A stretch of 5,989 nt of DNA from Bacteroidota bacterium (GTDB taxonomy: Bacteria; Bacteroidota; Bacteroidia; Sphingobacteriales; Sphingobacteriaceae), in assembly GCA_013286985.1 (NCBI GenBank), contig JABDEQ010000113.1:1-5989 (forward strand), read 5' to 3'. Every line of letters starts with the position of its first letter. Position 1 is the stretch's first letter. The notes beneath the pieces are model-generated. The model was not told where the DNA came from, ran no database searches, and was given only the letters and a program-made list of their open reading frames with translations. The position numbers and the translations under genes were made by a program. Positions 1 through 5,332 of the stretch are shown piece after piece.

Positions 1-8
1 AAACTTAA

Positions 9-27
9 AATTCTTTTAACAAGAATT
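9..27 (-). terminator. weak AT-rich hairpin at the end of rpsU
   Basis: Read on the minus strand, AATTCTT (27-21), loop GTTAA and AAGAATT (15-9) form a perfect 7-bp stem, followed by TTTAAGTTT. The stem overlaps the rpsU stop codon at 28-26. Position and T-rich tail suit an intrinsic terminator, but the stem has one G-C pair and the T-run is interrupted, so it may only be a 3'-end stabiliser. Confidence 0.35.
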
Positions 28-220
28 AAACAGTTGTTTCTAAGTTCATATTTTGTTTGTAGATGGCATGTTTTACCACGTGACGACGGGTAACAGATTT
101 CTTTTCAAATGCCTGACGACTACGAAGCTCTCTTAAAACTCCAGTCTTTTCAAATTTCTTTTTAAAGCGTTTTAGTGCTTTGTCTAATGATTCGCCGTCT
201 TTTACGTTAATGATGATCAT
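26..220 (-). CDS. rpsU: 30S ribosomal protein bS21
   Basis: A 64-residue, strongly basic protein that begins MIIINVKDGESLDKALKRFK and continues with the bS21 core (KKFEKTGVLRELRSRQAFEKKSVTRR). Length and composition match Bacteroidota bS21. The protein binds the small subunit near the 3' end of 16S rRNA. In Bacteroidota it helps bury the anti-Shine-Dalgarno sequence, which explains why most genes of the phylum lack Shine-Dalgarno sites (established for Flavobacterium). The ATG at 220-218 follows an AAAGGAGGT site by 10 nt, which fixes the start. The gene is monocistronic within the window and divergent from the histidine kinase. No truncation or odd residues are seen. Confidence 0.96.
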   Translation of the reverse strand: MIIINVKDGESLDKALKRFKKKFEKTGVLRELRSRQAFEKKSVTRRHVVKHAIYKQNMNLETTV

Positions 221-230
221 AATTCCAAAT

Positions 231-239
231 ACCTCCTTT
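231..239 (-). promoter_or_regulatory. strong Shine-Dalgarno site of rpsU
   Basis: AAAGGAGGT on the minus strand is a near-full complement of the 16S rRNA 3' end, 10 nt before the rpsU ATG. No other gene start in the window has anything like it. In Flavobacterium, rpsU keeps a strong site so that ribosomes lacking bS21, whose anti-SD is free, preferentially make bS21 (autoregulation). The same role is inferred here. Confidence 0.85.
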
Positions 240-249
240 CGTGGGAGGG

Positions 250-280
250 CAAAGGTAAGTAATTAGTTTTTAATATGAAA
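250..280 (-). promoter_or_regulatory. predicted Bacteroidota-type promoter of rpsU
   Basis: The minus strand has TACCTTTG at 257-250, a full match to the -7 consensus TAnnTTTG. Exactly 19 nt upstream is TTTC (280-277), three of four bases of the -33 TTTG box. Transcription would begin near 243-246, giving a leader of about 25 nt that carries the Shine-Dalgarno site. No start-site data exist here, so this is a consensus match. Confidence 0.6.
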
Positions 281-413
281 GATAATTTACAAATAGAATT
301 ATTGAACCTGCATTTTATCCCCGGGACTGCTTAACTTAGGCAAACTTTATTGCAGCAACACCGTTATAGATTAATTAACATAAACCGATAAAAATATATT
401 TCCCATATTTTAC

Positions 414-1982
414 ATGACTTCAAAATATTATCCATCAACCTTTTATCATCAATATTTAGAAGGTGGTGGTGAAATGGGAAAGCTTACCAGAGCATTCGAC
501 TGGCCAAAAACGGCTTTGGGGCATCCCGAAACATGGTCACAAAGTTTACTGACGGCCATCAATATAATGCTCAACTCAAAGTTTCCGATGTTTATTTGGT
601 GGGGGTCTGACCTCATTCAGTTTTATAATGATGCCTACAGGCCTAGTTTGGGTAATGACGGCAAACATCCAAAAGCGTTGGGACAACGCGGCGAAGATTG
701 TTGGAAAGAAATATGGCCCATTATTAAGCCTCTAATAGACCAGGTTGTGCTAACCGGCGAATCAACATGGAGCGAGGATCAGCTGATACCTATTTACCGC
801 AATAAAAAATTAGAAGATGTATACTGGACATTTAGCTACAGCGCACTAAGAGACGAAACCGGTAAAATAGCCGGGGTTTTAGTTATCTGTAATGAAACAA
901 CAAATAAAGTGCAAACTTATAATGCTGTTCAGGAAGCCAAAAGAGAACTTGAATTTGCCATTGAAGCGGCAGAGTTAGGAACCTGGGACCTAAATCCTCA
1001 AACCAATCATTTTATAGGTAATGACAGGTTAAAATCATGGTTCGGGCTATCGGCAGAAAATGAAATTGACTTAAACTATGCCATTGACGCTATTGTTAGT
1101 GAAGATAAAGAAAGGGTATCGGCCGCTATCAGTAAGGCATTAGAAAAAGGTTCTGATGGTAATTACAGTATTATTTATACTATTATAAATCCCAAAGACA
1201 ACACTAAGCGCATTGTTGAAGCTATTGGCAAGGCGAAATTTGATGCTGAAGGATTTCCGTACCGTTTTAGTGGGATATTGCTTGATGTAACCGAAGAATA
1301 CAAGTTGCAGCAGCGAAAAGATGAGTTTATAAGCGTGGCAAGTCACGAATTGAAAACGCCGATAACTTCCTTAAGCGCATCGATGCAGATATTGCAGAAG
1401 TTAATCAGAACCAATTCGGCACCCGACAAAGTTCCTTTGTTTATTAATAAAGCCAGCAACAATTTAAATAAGCTGGTACATTTACTTGATGATTTGCTTA
1501 ACGTAACTAAAATACAACAGGGGCAATTGGGTTTAAACAAAACTCTTTTTAACCTTACCGAACTGGTAATTGATTGCTCCGAAAACACCAAACTGGTAAG
1601 TGAACATGAGTTTATTATTAATGCCGATAAAACAATAATGGTTTTTGCCGATTATCGCCGCATTGACCAGGTATTGGTTAACCTGATCAATAATGCAGTA
1701 AAATATTCGCCGCAGTCAAAAAAAATTGAGCTATCGGTTTGTAAAGAGGGCGATTTCGTTAGCGTGTATGTCCGCGATTTCGGCATTGGCATCAACCCAC
1801 AAAAATTGCCGCACCTGTTCGACCGATATTACAGGGTAGATACACTTGGACATCAATTTTCCGGCCTCGGGCTGGGATTGTATATCAGCTCCGAAATTAT
1901 AAAAAGGCATAACGGCAAAATAGGTGTTGACAGCACCTTAGGCGATGGCAGTAATTTTTGGTTTACTATTCCGGCAAACTAA
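414..1982 (+). CDS. PAS-type sensor histidine kinase (soluble, orphan)
   Basis: A 522-residue protein without membrane segments, so probably a cytoplasmic sensor that autophosphorylates on histidine and passes phosphate to an aspartate of a response regulator. Residues ~15-165 form a PAS/GAF-like sensor opening with LEGGGEMG, a start common in such kinases. Residues ~175-298 form a second PAS fold ending in the PAC-like stretch YRFSGILLDVTEEYK. The HisKA H-box is SHELKTP with H311. The catalytic ATPase domain shows an N-box (NLINNAVKYSP, 423-433), G1 (DFGIGI, 455-460), F-box (LFDRYYR, 468-474), G2 (GLGLGLY, 484-490) and GDGSNFWF (510-517). All key residues are present. No response regulator lies nearby, so the partner and the signal are unknown. 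The ATG at 414 lacks a Shine-Dalgarno site, as is usual in this phylum. A weak TAnnTTT match lies too close to the start to be convincing. Confidence 0.93.
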   Translation: MTSKYYPSTFYHQYLEGGGEMGKLTRAFDWPKTALGHPETWSQSLLTAINIMLNSKFPMFIWWGSDLIQFYNDAYRPSLGNDGKHPKALGQRGEDCWKEIWPIIKPLIDQVVLTGESTWSEDQLIPIYRNKKLEDVYWTFSYSALRDETGKIAGVLVICNETTNKVQTYNAVQEAKRELEFAIEAAELGTWDLNPQTNHFIGNDRLKSWFGLSAENEIDLNYAIDAIVSEDKERVSAAISKALEKGSDGNYSIIYTIINPKDNTKRIVEAIGKAKFDAEGFPYRFSGILLDVTEEYKLQQRKDEFISVASHELKTPITSLSASMQILQKLIRTNSAPDKVPLFINKASNNLNKLVHLLDDLLNVTKIQQGQLGLNKTLFNLTELVIDCSENTKLVSEHEFIINADKTIMVFADYRRIDQVLVNLINNAVKYSPQSKKIELSVCKEGDFVSVYVRDFGIGINPQKLPHLFDRYYRVDTLGHQFSGLGLGLYISSEIIKRHNGKIGVDSTLGDGSNFWFTIPAN

Positions 1983-1985
1983 TAA

Positions 1986-3158
1986 TTACCTTAATACCTC
2001 CCTGCTGATCACTATCTTTTGAATTTCTGACGTTCCCTCCCCTATGGTACATAATTTGGCGTCACGATAGTATTTTTCAACTGGGAAATCTTTGGTATAG
2101 CCATAGCCGCCGAATATCTGTACAGCTTCATTAGCCGTGCGCACAGCTACCTCTGATGCAAAATATTTAGCCATTGCCGATTGCTTGGTTACCGGCAGGT
2201 GCTTATTTTTTAAATCAGCGGCCTGCATTATCAATAATTCAGCGGCTTCAATTTCGGTTGCCATATCTGCCAGCTTAAATGATATCCCCTGGAAGTTACT
2301 TATCGGCTGACCAAACTGCTTGCGCTCTTTGGCATATTTTACGGCTGCTTCAAAAGCCCCTTTAGCTATACCTAATGACAAGGCAGCAATAGAGATCCGC
2401 CCGCCATCCAAAACTTTCATCGCCTGCGCAAAACCTTCGCCAGGTTTACCTAAGAGGTTTTCTTTGGGCACACGGCAATTATCAAATATCAGCTCGGTAG
2501 TTTCGGAGGCACGCATGCCCAGTTTATTTTCTTTTTTGCCATGGGTAAATCCTACCGTTCCTTTTTCTATTACCAGGGCCGAAATACCATGCGAATCGCC
2601 CTTCTCCCCTGTCCGCACCATTACTACGGCTATATTGCCCGATTTTCCGTGTGTTATCCAGTTTTTTGATCCATTTACAATGTAATGATCGCCATCCAGC
2701 ACCGCAGTGGTGTTCATTCCCAATGCGTCCGATCCGGTATTGGCTTCGGTAAGTCCCCATGCGCCTATCCACTCGGCAGTGGCCAGCTTAGGCAGCCAGC
2801 GATGCTTTTGTTCTTCGTTTCCAAAAGCGAGAATATGCCCGGTGCACAAAGAATTATGCGCCGCCACCGATAAACCTATCGATCCGCAAACTTTAGCTAT
2901 CTCTGTTATAACCGTTACGTATTCAAAATACCCGAATCCCGATCCGCCATACTCCTCAGGTACAAATACGCCCATCAAACCAAGCTCTCCCAGCTTTTTA
3001 AAAAGCTCGATAGGGAAATATTGTGCCTCATCCCACTCCATCACCTGCGGACGAATATGTTTTTCAGCAAAATCGCGCACCATATGCATTATCATTTGCT
3101 GATTATCGCTCATCGAAAAATCGAAACCGGCAGGTATATCTGTAACTAACGAATCCAT
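1986..3158 (-). CDS. acyl-CoA dehydrogenase, FAD-dependent
   Basis: A 390-residue protein spanning the whole acyl-CoA dehydrogenase family: N-terminal helical domain (~15-125), middle beta domain (~130-230) and C-terminal helical domain (~240-390). It oxidises the alpha-beta bond of an acyl-CoA thioester and passes electrons to electron-transfer flavoprotein, in fatty-acid or branched-chain amino-acid breakdown. Visible signatures are WGLTEANTGSD (134-144), NGSKNWITHG (162-171), QIFGGYGY (347-354) and IGEGTSEIQ (372-380). E374 sits where the catalytic base of the short/medium-chain group lies; isovaleryl-CoA dehydrogenases carry theirs elsewhere. Chain-length preference cannot be read from the sequence. 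The start at 3158 gives a 15-residue extension before a second Met (M16), so a shorter start is possible. A TTACTTTG box (3187-3180) is a weak -7 candidate. The gene converges on the kinase with a 3-bp gap and is divergent from the DUF2130 fragment. Confidence 0.95.
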   Translation of the reverse strand: MDSLVTDIPAGFDFSMSDNQQMIMHMVRDFAEKHIRPQVMEWDEAQYFPIELFKKLGELGLMGVFVPEEYGGSGFGYFEYVTVITEIAKVCGSIGLSVAAHNSLCTGHILAFGNEEQKHRWLPKLATAEWIGAWGLTEANTGSDALGMNTTAVLDGDHYIVNGSKNWITHGKSGNIAVVMVRTGEKGDSHGISALVIEKGTVGFTHGKKENKLGMRASETTELIFDNCRVPKENLLGKPGEGFAQAMKVLDGGRISIAALSLGIAKGAFEAAVKYAKERKQFGQPISNFQGISFKLADMATEIEAAELLIMQAADLKNKHLPVTKQSAMAKYFASEVAVRTANEAVQIFGGYGYTKDFPVEKYYRDAKLCTIGEGTSEIQKIVISREVLR

Positions 3159-3238
3159 TTATTTATAGTTGATTTATAGCAAAGTAACGTAATAAATAAT
3201 GCAAAAGTTTCATACTAAAAGCTATCGAAAAACGACAC

Positions 3239-3268
3239 TTTGGGTATACGTTATGAATTATAGCTTTA
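3239..3268 (+). promoter_or_regulatory. candidate promoter for the DUF2130 gene
   Basis: TTTG at 3239-3242, an 18-nt spacer and TAGCTTTA at 3261-3268 match the Bacteroidota -33/-7 pattern with one mismatch in TAnnTTTG and a spacer about 1 nt short. It would give a leader of roughly 130 nt. The rest of the 249-bp divergent gap (3159-3407) is AT-rich, and I see no operator or RNA gene in it. Confidence 0.35.
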
Positions 3269-3407
3269 GTTGGTTTAACCCTTATTTACAGGGAGGTTTT
3301 AATTAGAAAATATTTTTTCTTATATCACACAGATACTCAAATTTCAGGATTATCCGCCGCCATTCGGGTAATAGCTGTAAATTGCACTTTTAATTCCCTT
3401 TATAAAT

Positions 3408-3719
3408 ATGGCAACAGAAGTTAAGTGCCCCAGCTGCGGTTTTGGGTTCCCGATTGAAGAAGTGATGGCCGAAGAATATAAAAAAGAGCTTCGTACCAAA
3501 ATGCAGGAATATACCCAGCAAAAGGAAGAGGAATACCGCAAAAAGGAAAACGATTTTGCTAATAAAGAACGGCAGCAGCAATTACTTTTTGAACAGCGCC
3601 TAAATGACGAAAAGAAACAGCTACAGCAAAATATTGAGCAATCGCTGCGTAAAACCATAGCATCTGATTTTGAAAATCAAATATTGATTCTGAAAGCCGT
3701 GGATTTTTATTTGGATTGA
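3408..3719 (+). pseudogene. DUF2130 protein, N-terminal fragment (5' part of a split gene)
   Basis: The reading frame gives 103 residues, but only the first ~91-95 look like the family. It begins MATEVKCPSCGFGFPIEE, with a single CxxC (C7, C10) typical of DUF2130 N-termini. A charged coiled coil rich in K, E and Q follows, up to SDFENQ (86-91). Intact members are roughly 400-450 residues, with a C-terminal PD-(D/E)xK nuclease-like domain. Here the frame runs past about 3690 into apt sequence read out of frame and stops at 3717-3719. The missing C-terminal domain is found on the opposite strand at 5333-5989. The start has no Shine-Dalgarno site but has A-rich bases before the ATG, normal for the phylum. 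The family's function is not firmly known. A stable product would be a short coiled coil without the nuclease-like domain, so this is called broken. Confidence 0.85.
3681..3692. other. rearrangement junction DUF2130 / apt
   Basis: To the left, the frame from 3408 reads DUF2130 as far as DFENQ, possibly also the next four residues ILIL. To the right, a different frame reads ESRGFLFG, the conserved apt segment, from 3692. That apt frame has a stop at 3671-3673 and unrelated residues just before ESRGF, so the switch lies within about a dozen bases. A short hyphenated palindrome, AATCAA-ATA-TTGATT (3675-3689), overlaps the join. Confidence 0.75.
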
Positions 3720-4045
3720 CTTTGGCAACAAAATTAGGCGTGCCTTTCGTGCCGGTGCGCAAAGCCGGAAAATTGCCCTTTACCATTAAACAAAAGGCCT
3801 ATAAACTTGAATACGGCACCGCCGTTATTGAATTGCATACCGATGCCTTTGAATCTGGTCAGCATATTTTAATTCATGATGATTTGTTGGCTACCGGCGG
3901 TACTGCCCTTGCTGCCAGCGAACTGATTAAAGAAATGGGTGGCGAAATTGCCGGATTTTCTTTTGTGGTTGGACTGGGCTTTTTGAATGGAAAGGAACGG
4001 TTACTACCGGTTTCTGAAAATTTGGTTGTACTGGCTGATTATTAA
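3692..4045 (+). pseudogene. apt: adenine phosphoribosyltransferase, C-terminal fragment lacking its N-terminus
   Basis: From 3692 the frame reads ESRGFLFG, then FVPVRKAGKLP, KLEYGTAVIELH and the PRPP-binding loop ILIHDDLLATGGT (3866-3904), and ends at TAA 4043-4045. These are the hallmark segments of type I adenine phosphoribosyltransferase, which makes AMP from adenine and PRPP in purine salvage. The usual protein is ~170-180 residues. About 118 remain and about 60 N-terminal residues are absent, including the stretch around FPKPGI. The only nearby start is a TTG at 3716, inside the conserved region, so translation of a working enzyme is unlikely. The lost part is not elsewhere in the window. 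By the inversion model it should lie on the minus strand beyond the right edge. Confidence 0.88.
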
Positions 4046-4049
4046 ATCG

Positions 4050-4106
4050 ATAACATCTCGCTGAAGCTTTTTTGATGTTATATTGTGTGCTTTTAAATGT
4101 AAAAGC
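4050..4106 (+). terminator. hairpins downstream of the apt fragment
   Basis: Two perfect stems follow the apt stop. ATAACATC (4050-4057) pairs with GATGTTAT (4074-4081) around a 16-nt loop. GCTTTTA (4089-4095) pairs with TAAAAGC (4100-4106) around the tetraloop AATG. Either may end the apt transcript, but neither is followed by a clean T-run. The next ~45 bases are very AT-rich without further clear structure. Confidence 0.35.
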
Positions 4107-4152
4107 TACCAATATTTTATATGATACATATAAGATTATATTGGATTATAAC

Positions 4153-4274
4153 TAACTGATTGCTTCAAACAGAAATTGTTCCGCTCATGGCCGCGGAGGC
4201 CTAGTTACTTTTGTCTTGACACAAAAGTAACCAAAAAGTCAAGTCACCAGAAAGGCTTCTTGCCGCTCAAGGCC
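4153..4274 (+). repeat. left arm of an inverted repeat pair, with hairpin
   Basis: This stretch matches the reverse complement of 5166-5282 at roughly four of five positions by eye, with small gaps. Shared blocks are TAACTGATTG, CCGCTCA, GCCGCGG, GTTACTTTTG, CAAAAGTAACCAAAA, TCAAGTCA and AGGCC. Its core is a perfect 11-bp stem, GTTACTTTTGT (4204-4214) with ACAAAAGTAAC (4221-4231), around the loop CTTGAC. From memory, similar repeats are scattered through Sphingobacteriaceae genomes, where they produce spurious predicted proteins containing FCLDTKVTKKS-like strings. No coding role is seen. Confidence 0.85.
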
Positions 4275-4480
4275 TTTGCCCTGCAAATCCGGCAAAACCT
4301 GGGCTGCAATCTTTTCGCCGTTGTACCCTATCATTTGCAGACCCTTTATGCGAAAATTTGCTATGCCCTGCCAACGCTTCTTGCCTGCATCGTTTTGCCG
4401 GATTTTGGCCGAAGCTTATCTGCTGACGGAGATTATTTCTCTTACAATCGTTGGACTCTGGCGGCAGCAACAACACATGC
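4275..4480 (+). repeat. structured distal part of the left repeat element
   Basis: This continues the left arm but has no counterpart beside the right arm. A perfect 14-bp inverted repeat, AAATCCGGCAAAAC (4285-4298) and GTTTTGCCGGATTT (4392-4405), encloses TTTTCGC (4312-4318) pairing with GCGAAAA (4350-4356). CTGCAAAT (4281-4288) can alternatively pair with ATTTGCAG (4333-4340). CCAACG (4371-4376) can pair with CGTTGG (4449-4454). The element appears to end just before the stop codon of the minus-strand gene at 4484-4482. An open frame on the plus strand across it is a by-product of the repeat. Confidence 0.6.
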
Positions 4481-4481
4481 A

Positions 4482-5021
4482 TTATATATGGGTATAAATA
4501 ATTTTGACTTTACAAGATAGGGTCTTTTCAAACTCGTGGATGACTTCCGCCTTTAATGGTGGCCAATTCCAAAAGGTAAATCCCAGATTGCTGAATCCCC
4601 AAGTCGGTTCGATTATATAATCATTGAGATCACTGGTGTTATTACAAAGAGGACATAATAATAATGAATTGCCGGTTTGGTCATAATCATCCAAGCTCCA
4701 TTCATTTGTTACTATATTCTCGTTACATTTTGGACAAACAAAACTATCTAAACCATTTTCTCCAGCGTGAAATACTGTTCGATCAGTCACAACCTCTAAG
4801 CCATTACATCTGAACGAAAATGGCAAATATTCCGGTTCATCAACTAGTTTAAAAGCTCCTTTGTCAATTGGGTGACCCAACTCGGAAGATAAGATACAGT
4901 CTGTTTTAATCGGGTTAACTGCTTCTATATTCACTAACCATTCAATAATTTGTTTAGCCTTTGCTTCTCGATCAGGATAGTCTGCAATATTGGGGACAAT
5001 ACTTATACTTGAGTCACTCAT
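4482..5021 (-). CDS. hypothetical zinc-ribbon-like protein, 179 aa
   Basis: I do not recognise a named function. The protein begins MSDSSISIVPNIADYP, is acidic, and has no signal peptide or membrane segment, so it is probably cytoplasmic. Two CxxC knuckles, C96-P-K-C99 and C123-P-L-C126, are 23 residues apart and suggest one structural zinc site. The C-terminal third is aromatic (PTWGFSNLGFTFWNWPP, 139-155). The layout resembles, from memory, small hypothetical proteins of other bacteria that start MSDS-ISI-P and carry one zinc ribbon; this is unchecked. The ATG at 5021-5019 has no Shine-Dalgarno site and no clear promoter box upstream. The gene stands alone between two inverted repeat copies, and its stop abuts the left one. 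It looks more AT-rich than the flanking genes, which fits acquired cargo. The last few residues may be encoded by repeat-boundary DNA. Confidence 0.75.
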   Translation of the reverse strand: MSDSSISIVPNIADYPDREAKAKQIIEWLVNIEAVNPIKTDCILSSELGHPIDKGAFKLVDEPEYLPFSFRCNGLEVVTDRTVFHAGENGLDSFVCPKCNENIVTNEWSLDDYDQTGNSLLLCPLCNNTSDLNDYIIEPTWGFSNLGFTFWNWPPLKAEVIHEFEKTLSCKVKIIYTHI

Positions 5022-5140
5022 AAAGCTAAGCTAATAGTTTTTTGAATTCTCTGTATAAAATATTGCTACGAACTTGAATGCTTTAAGATTTCAAATAGCT
5101 GATGAAATGATGGCTTAATAACTTAGAAAAGCACCGGCCT

Positions 5141-5194
5141 GTCAGAAAAGCGGGCCAAGGAGTATGGCCTGCAGCGCTGAAGCTTTTTTCTGAC
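5141..5194. repeat. second hairpin beside the right repeat arm
   Basis: GTCAGAAAAGC (5141-5151) can pair with GCTTTTTTCTGAC (5182-5194), the latter having two extra T residues. Inside, GGCC (5153-5156) can pair with GGCC (5166-5169). It overlaps the end of the right repeat arm and has no equivalent beside the left arm. On the plus strand the T-run lies inside the stem, so it does not resemble a normal terminator. The remaining bases of this gene-free stretch (5022-5140) show nothing I can support. Confidence 0.5.
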
Positions 5195-5282
5195 TTGATC
5201 TTTTGGTTACTTTTGGATCAAGCCAAAAGTAACAGCCACCGCGGCAATTGAGCGGACAATCATTGTATGAATCAATCAGTTA
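5166..5282 (-). repeat. right arm of the inverted repeat pair, with hairpin
   Basis: This is the inverted copy of 4153-4274. Its stem is GTTACTTTTGG (5206-5216) with CCAAAAGTAAC (5223-5233), also 11 bp with a 6-nt loop. Relative to the left copy, the loop-closing pair differs as G-C instead of T-A with both sides changed, so the fold is kept. The outer end is the exact TAACTGATTG complement (5273-5282). I see no target-site duplication outside the arms. Confidence 0.85.
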
Positions 5283-5310
5283 ATAATGACCATGATTATT
5301 TCAAAAGGAA

Positions 5311-5331
5311 TTAAACAAACGAGTTGTTTAA
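5311..5331 (-). terminator. hairpin downstream of the DUF2130 C-terminal part
   Basis: The minus strand reads TTAAACAA, loop CTCGT, TTGTTTAA (8-bp perfect stem, 5331-5311), then TTCCTTTTG. It starts one base after the stop codon (5335-5333). Position and T-rich tail suit a weak intrinsic terminator, though the stem is AT-rich. Confidence 0.4.
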
Positions 5332-5332
5332 A

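Noticed and set aside
395..402. TATATTTC as a promoter box for the histidine kinase
   Set aside because: It is only about 12 nt from the ATG and has no -33 box at the right distance. I see no other convincing promoter in 281-413.
1983..1985. A shared terminator between the convergent kinase and dehydrogenase genes
   Set aside because: Only 3 bp separate the stop codons, and I found no clear hairpin with a T-run on either side.
2320..3102. Plus-strand open frames opposite the acyl-CoA dehydrogenase
   Set aside because: They are antisense to a clearly conserved family member and show no domain signal of their own.
4176..4520. Open frame of 114 codons on the plus strand
   Set aside because: It lies across the repeat arm and its hairpins, overlaps the 3' end of the minus-strand gene, and reads as the kind of spurious product this repeat yields (SYFCLDTKVTKKS).
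4153..5282. The inverted repeats as the cause of the DUF2130/apt inversion
   Set aside because: Both arms lie inside the inverted segment and away from the breakpoint near 3685. Recombination between them would flip only the interior.
4140..5292. Target-site duplication around the repeat-bounded cassette
   Set aside because: The bases just outside 4153 and 5282 show no convincing direct repeat.
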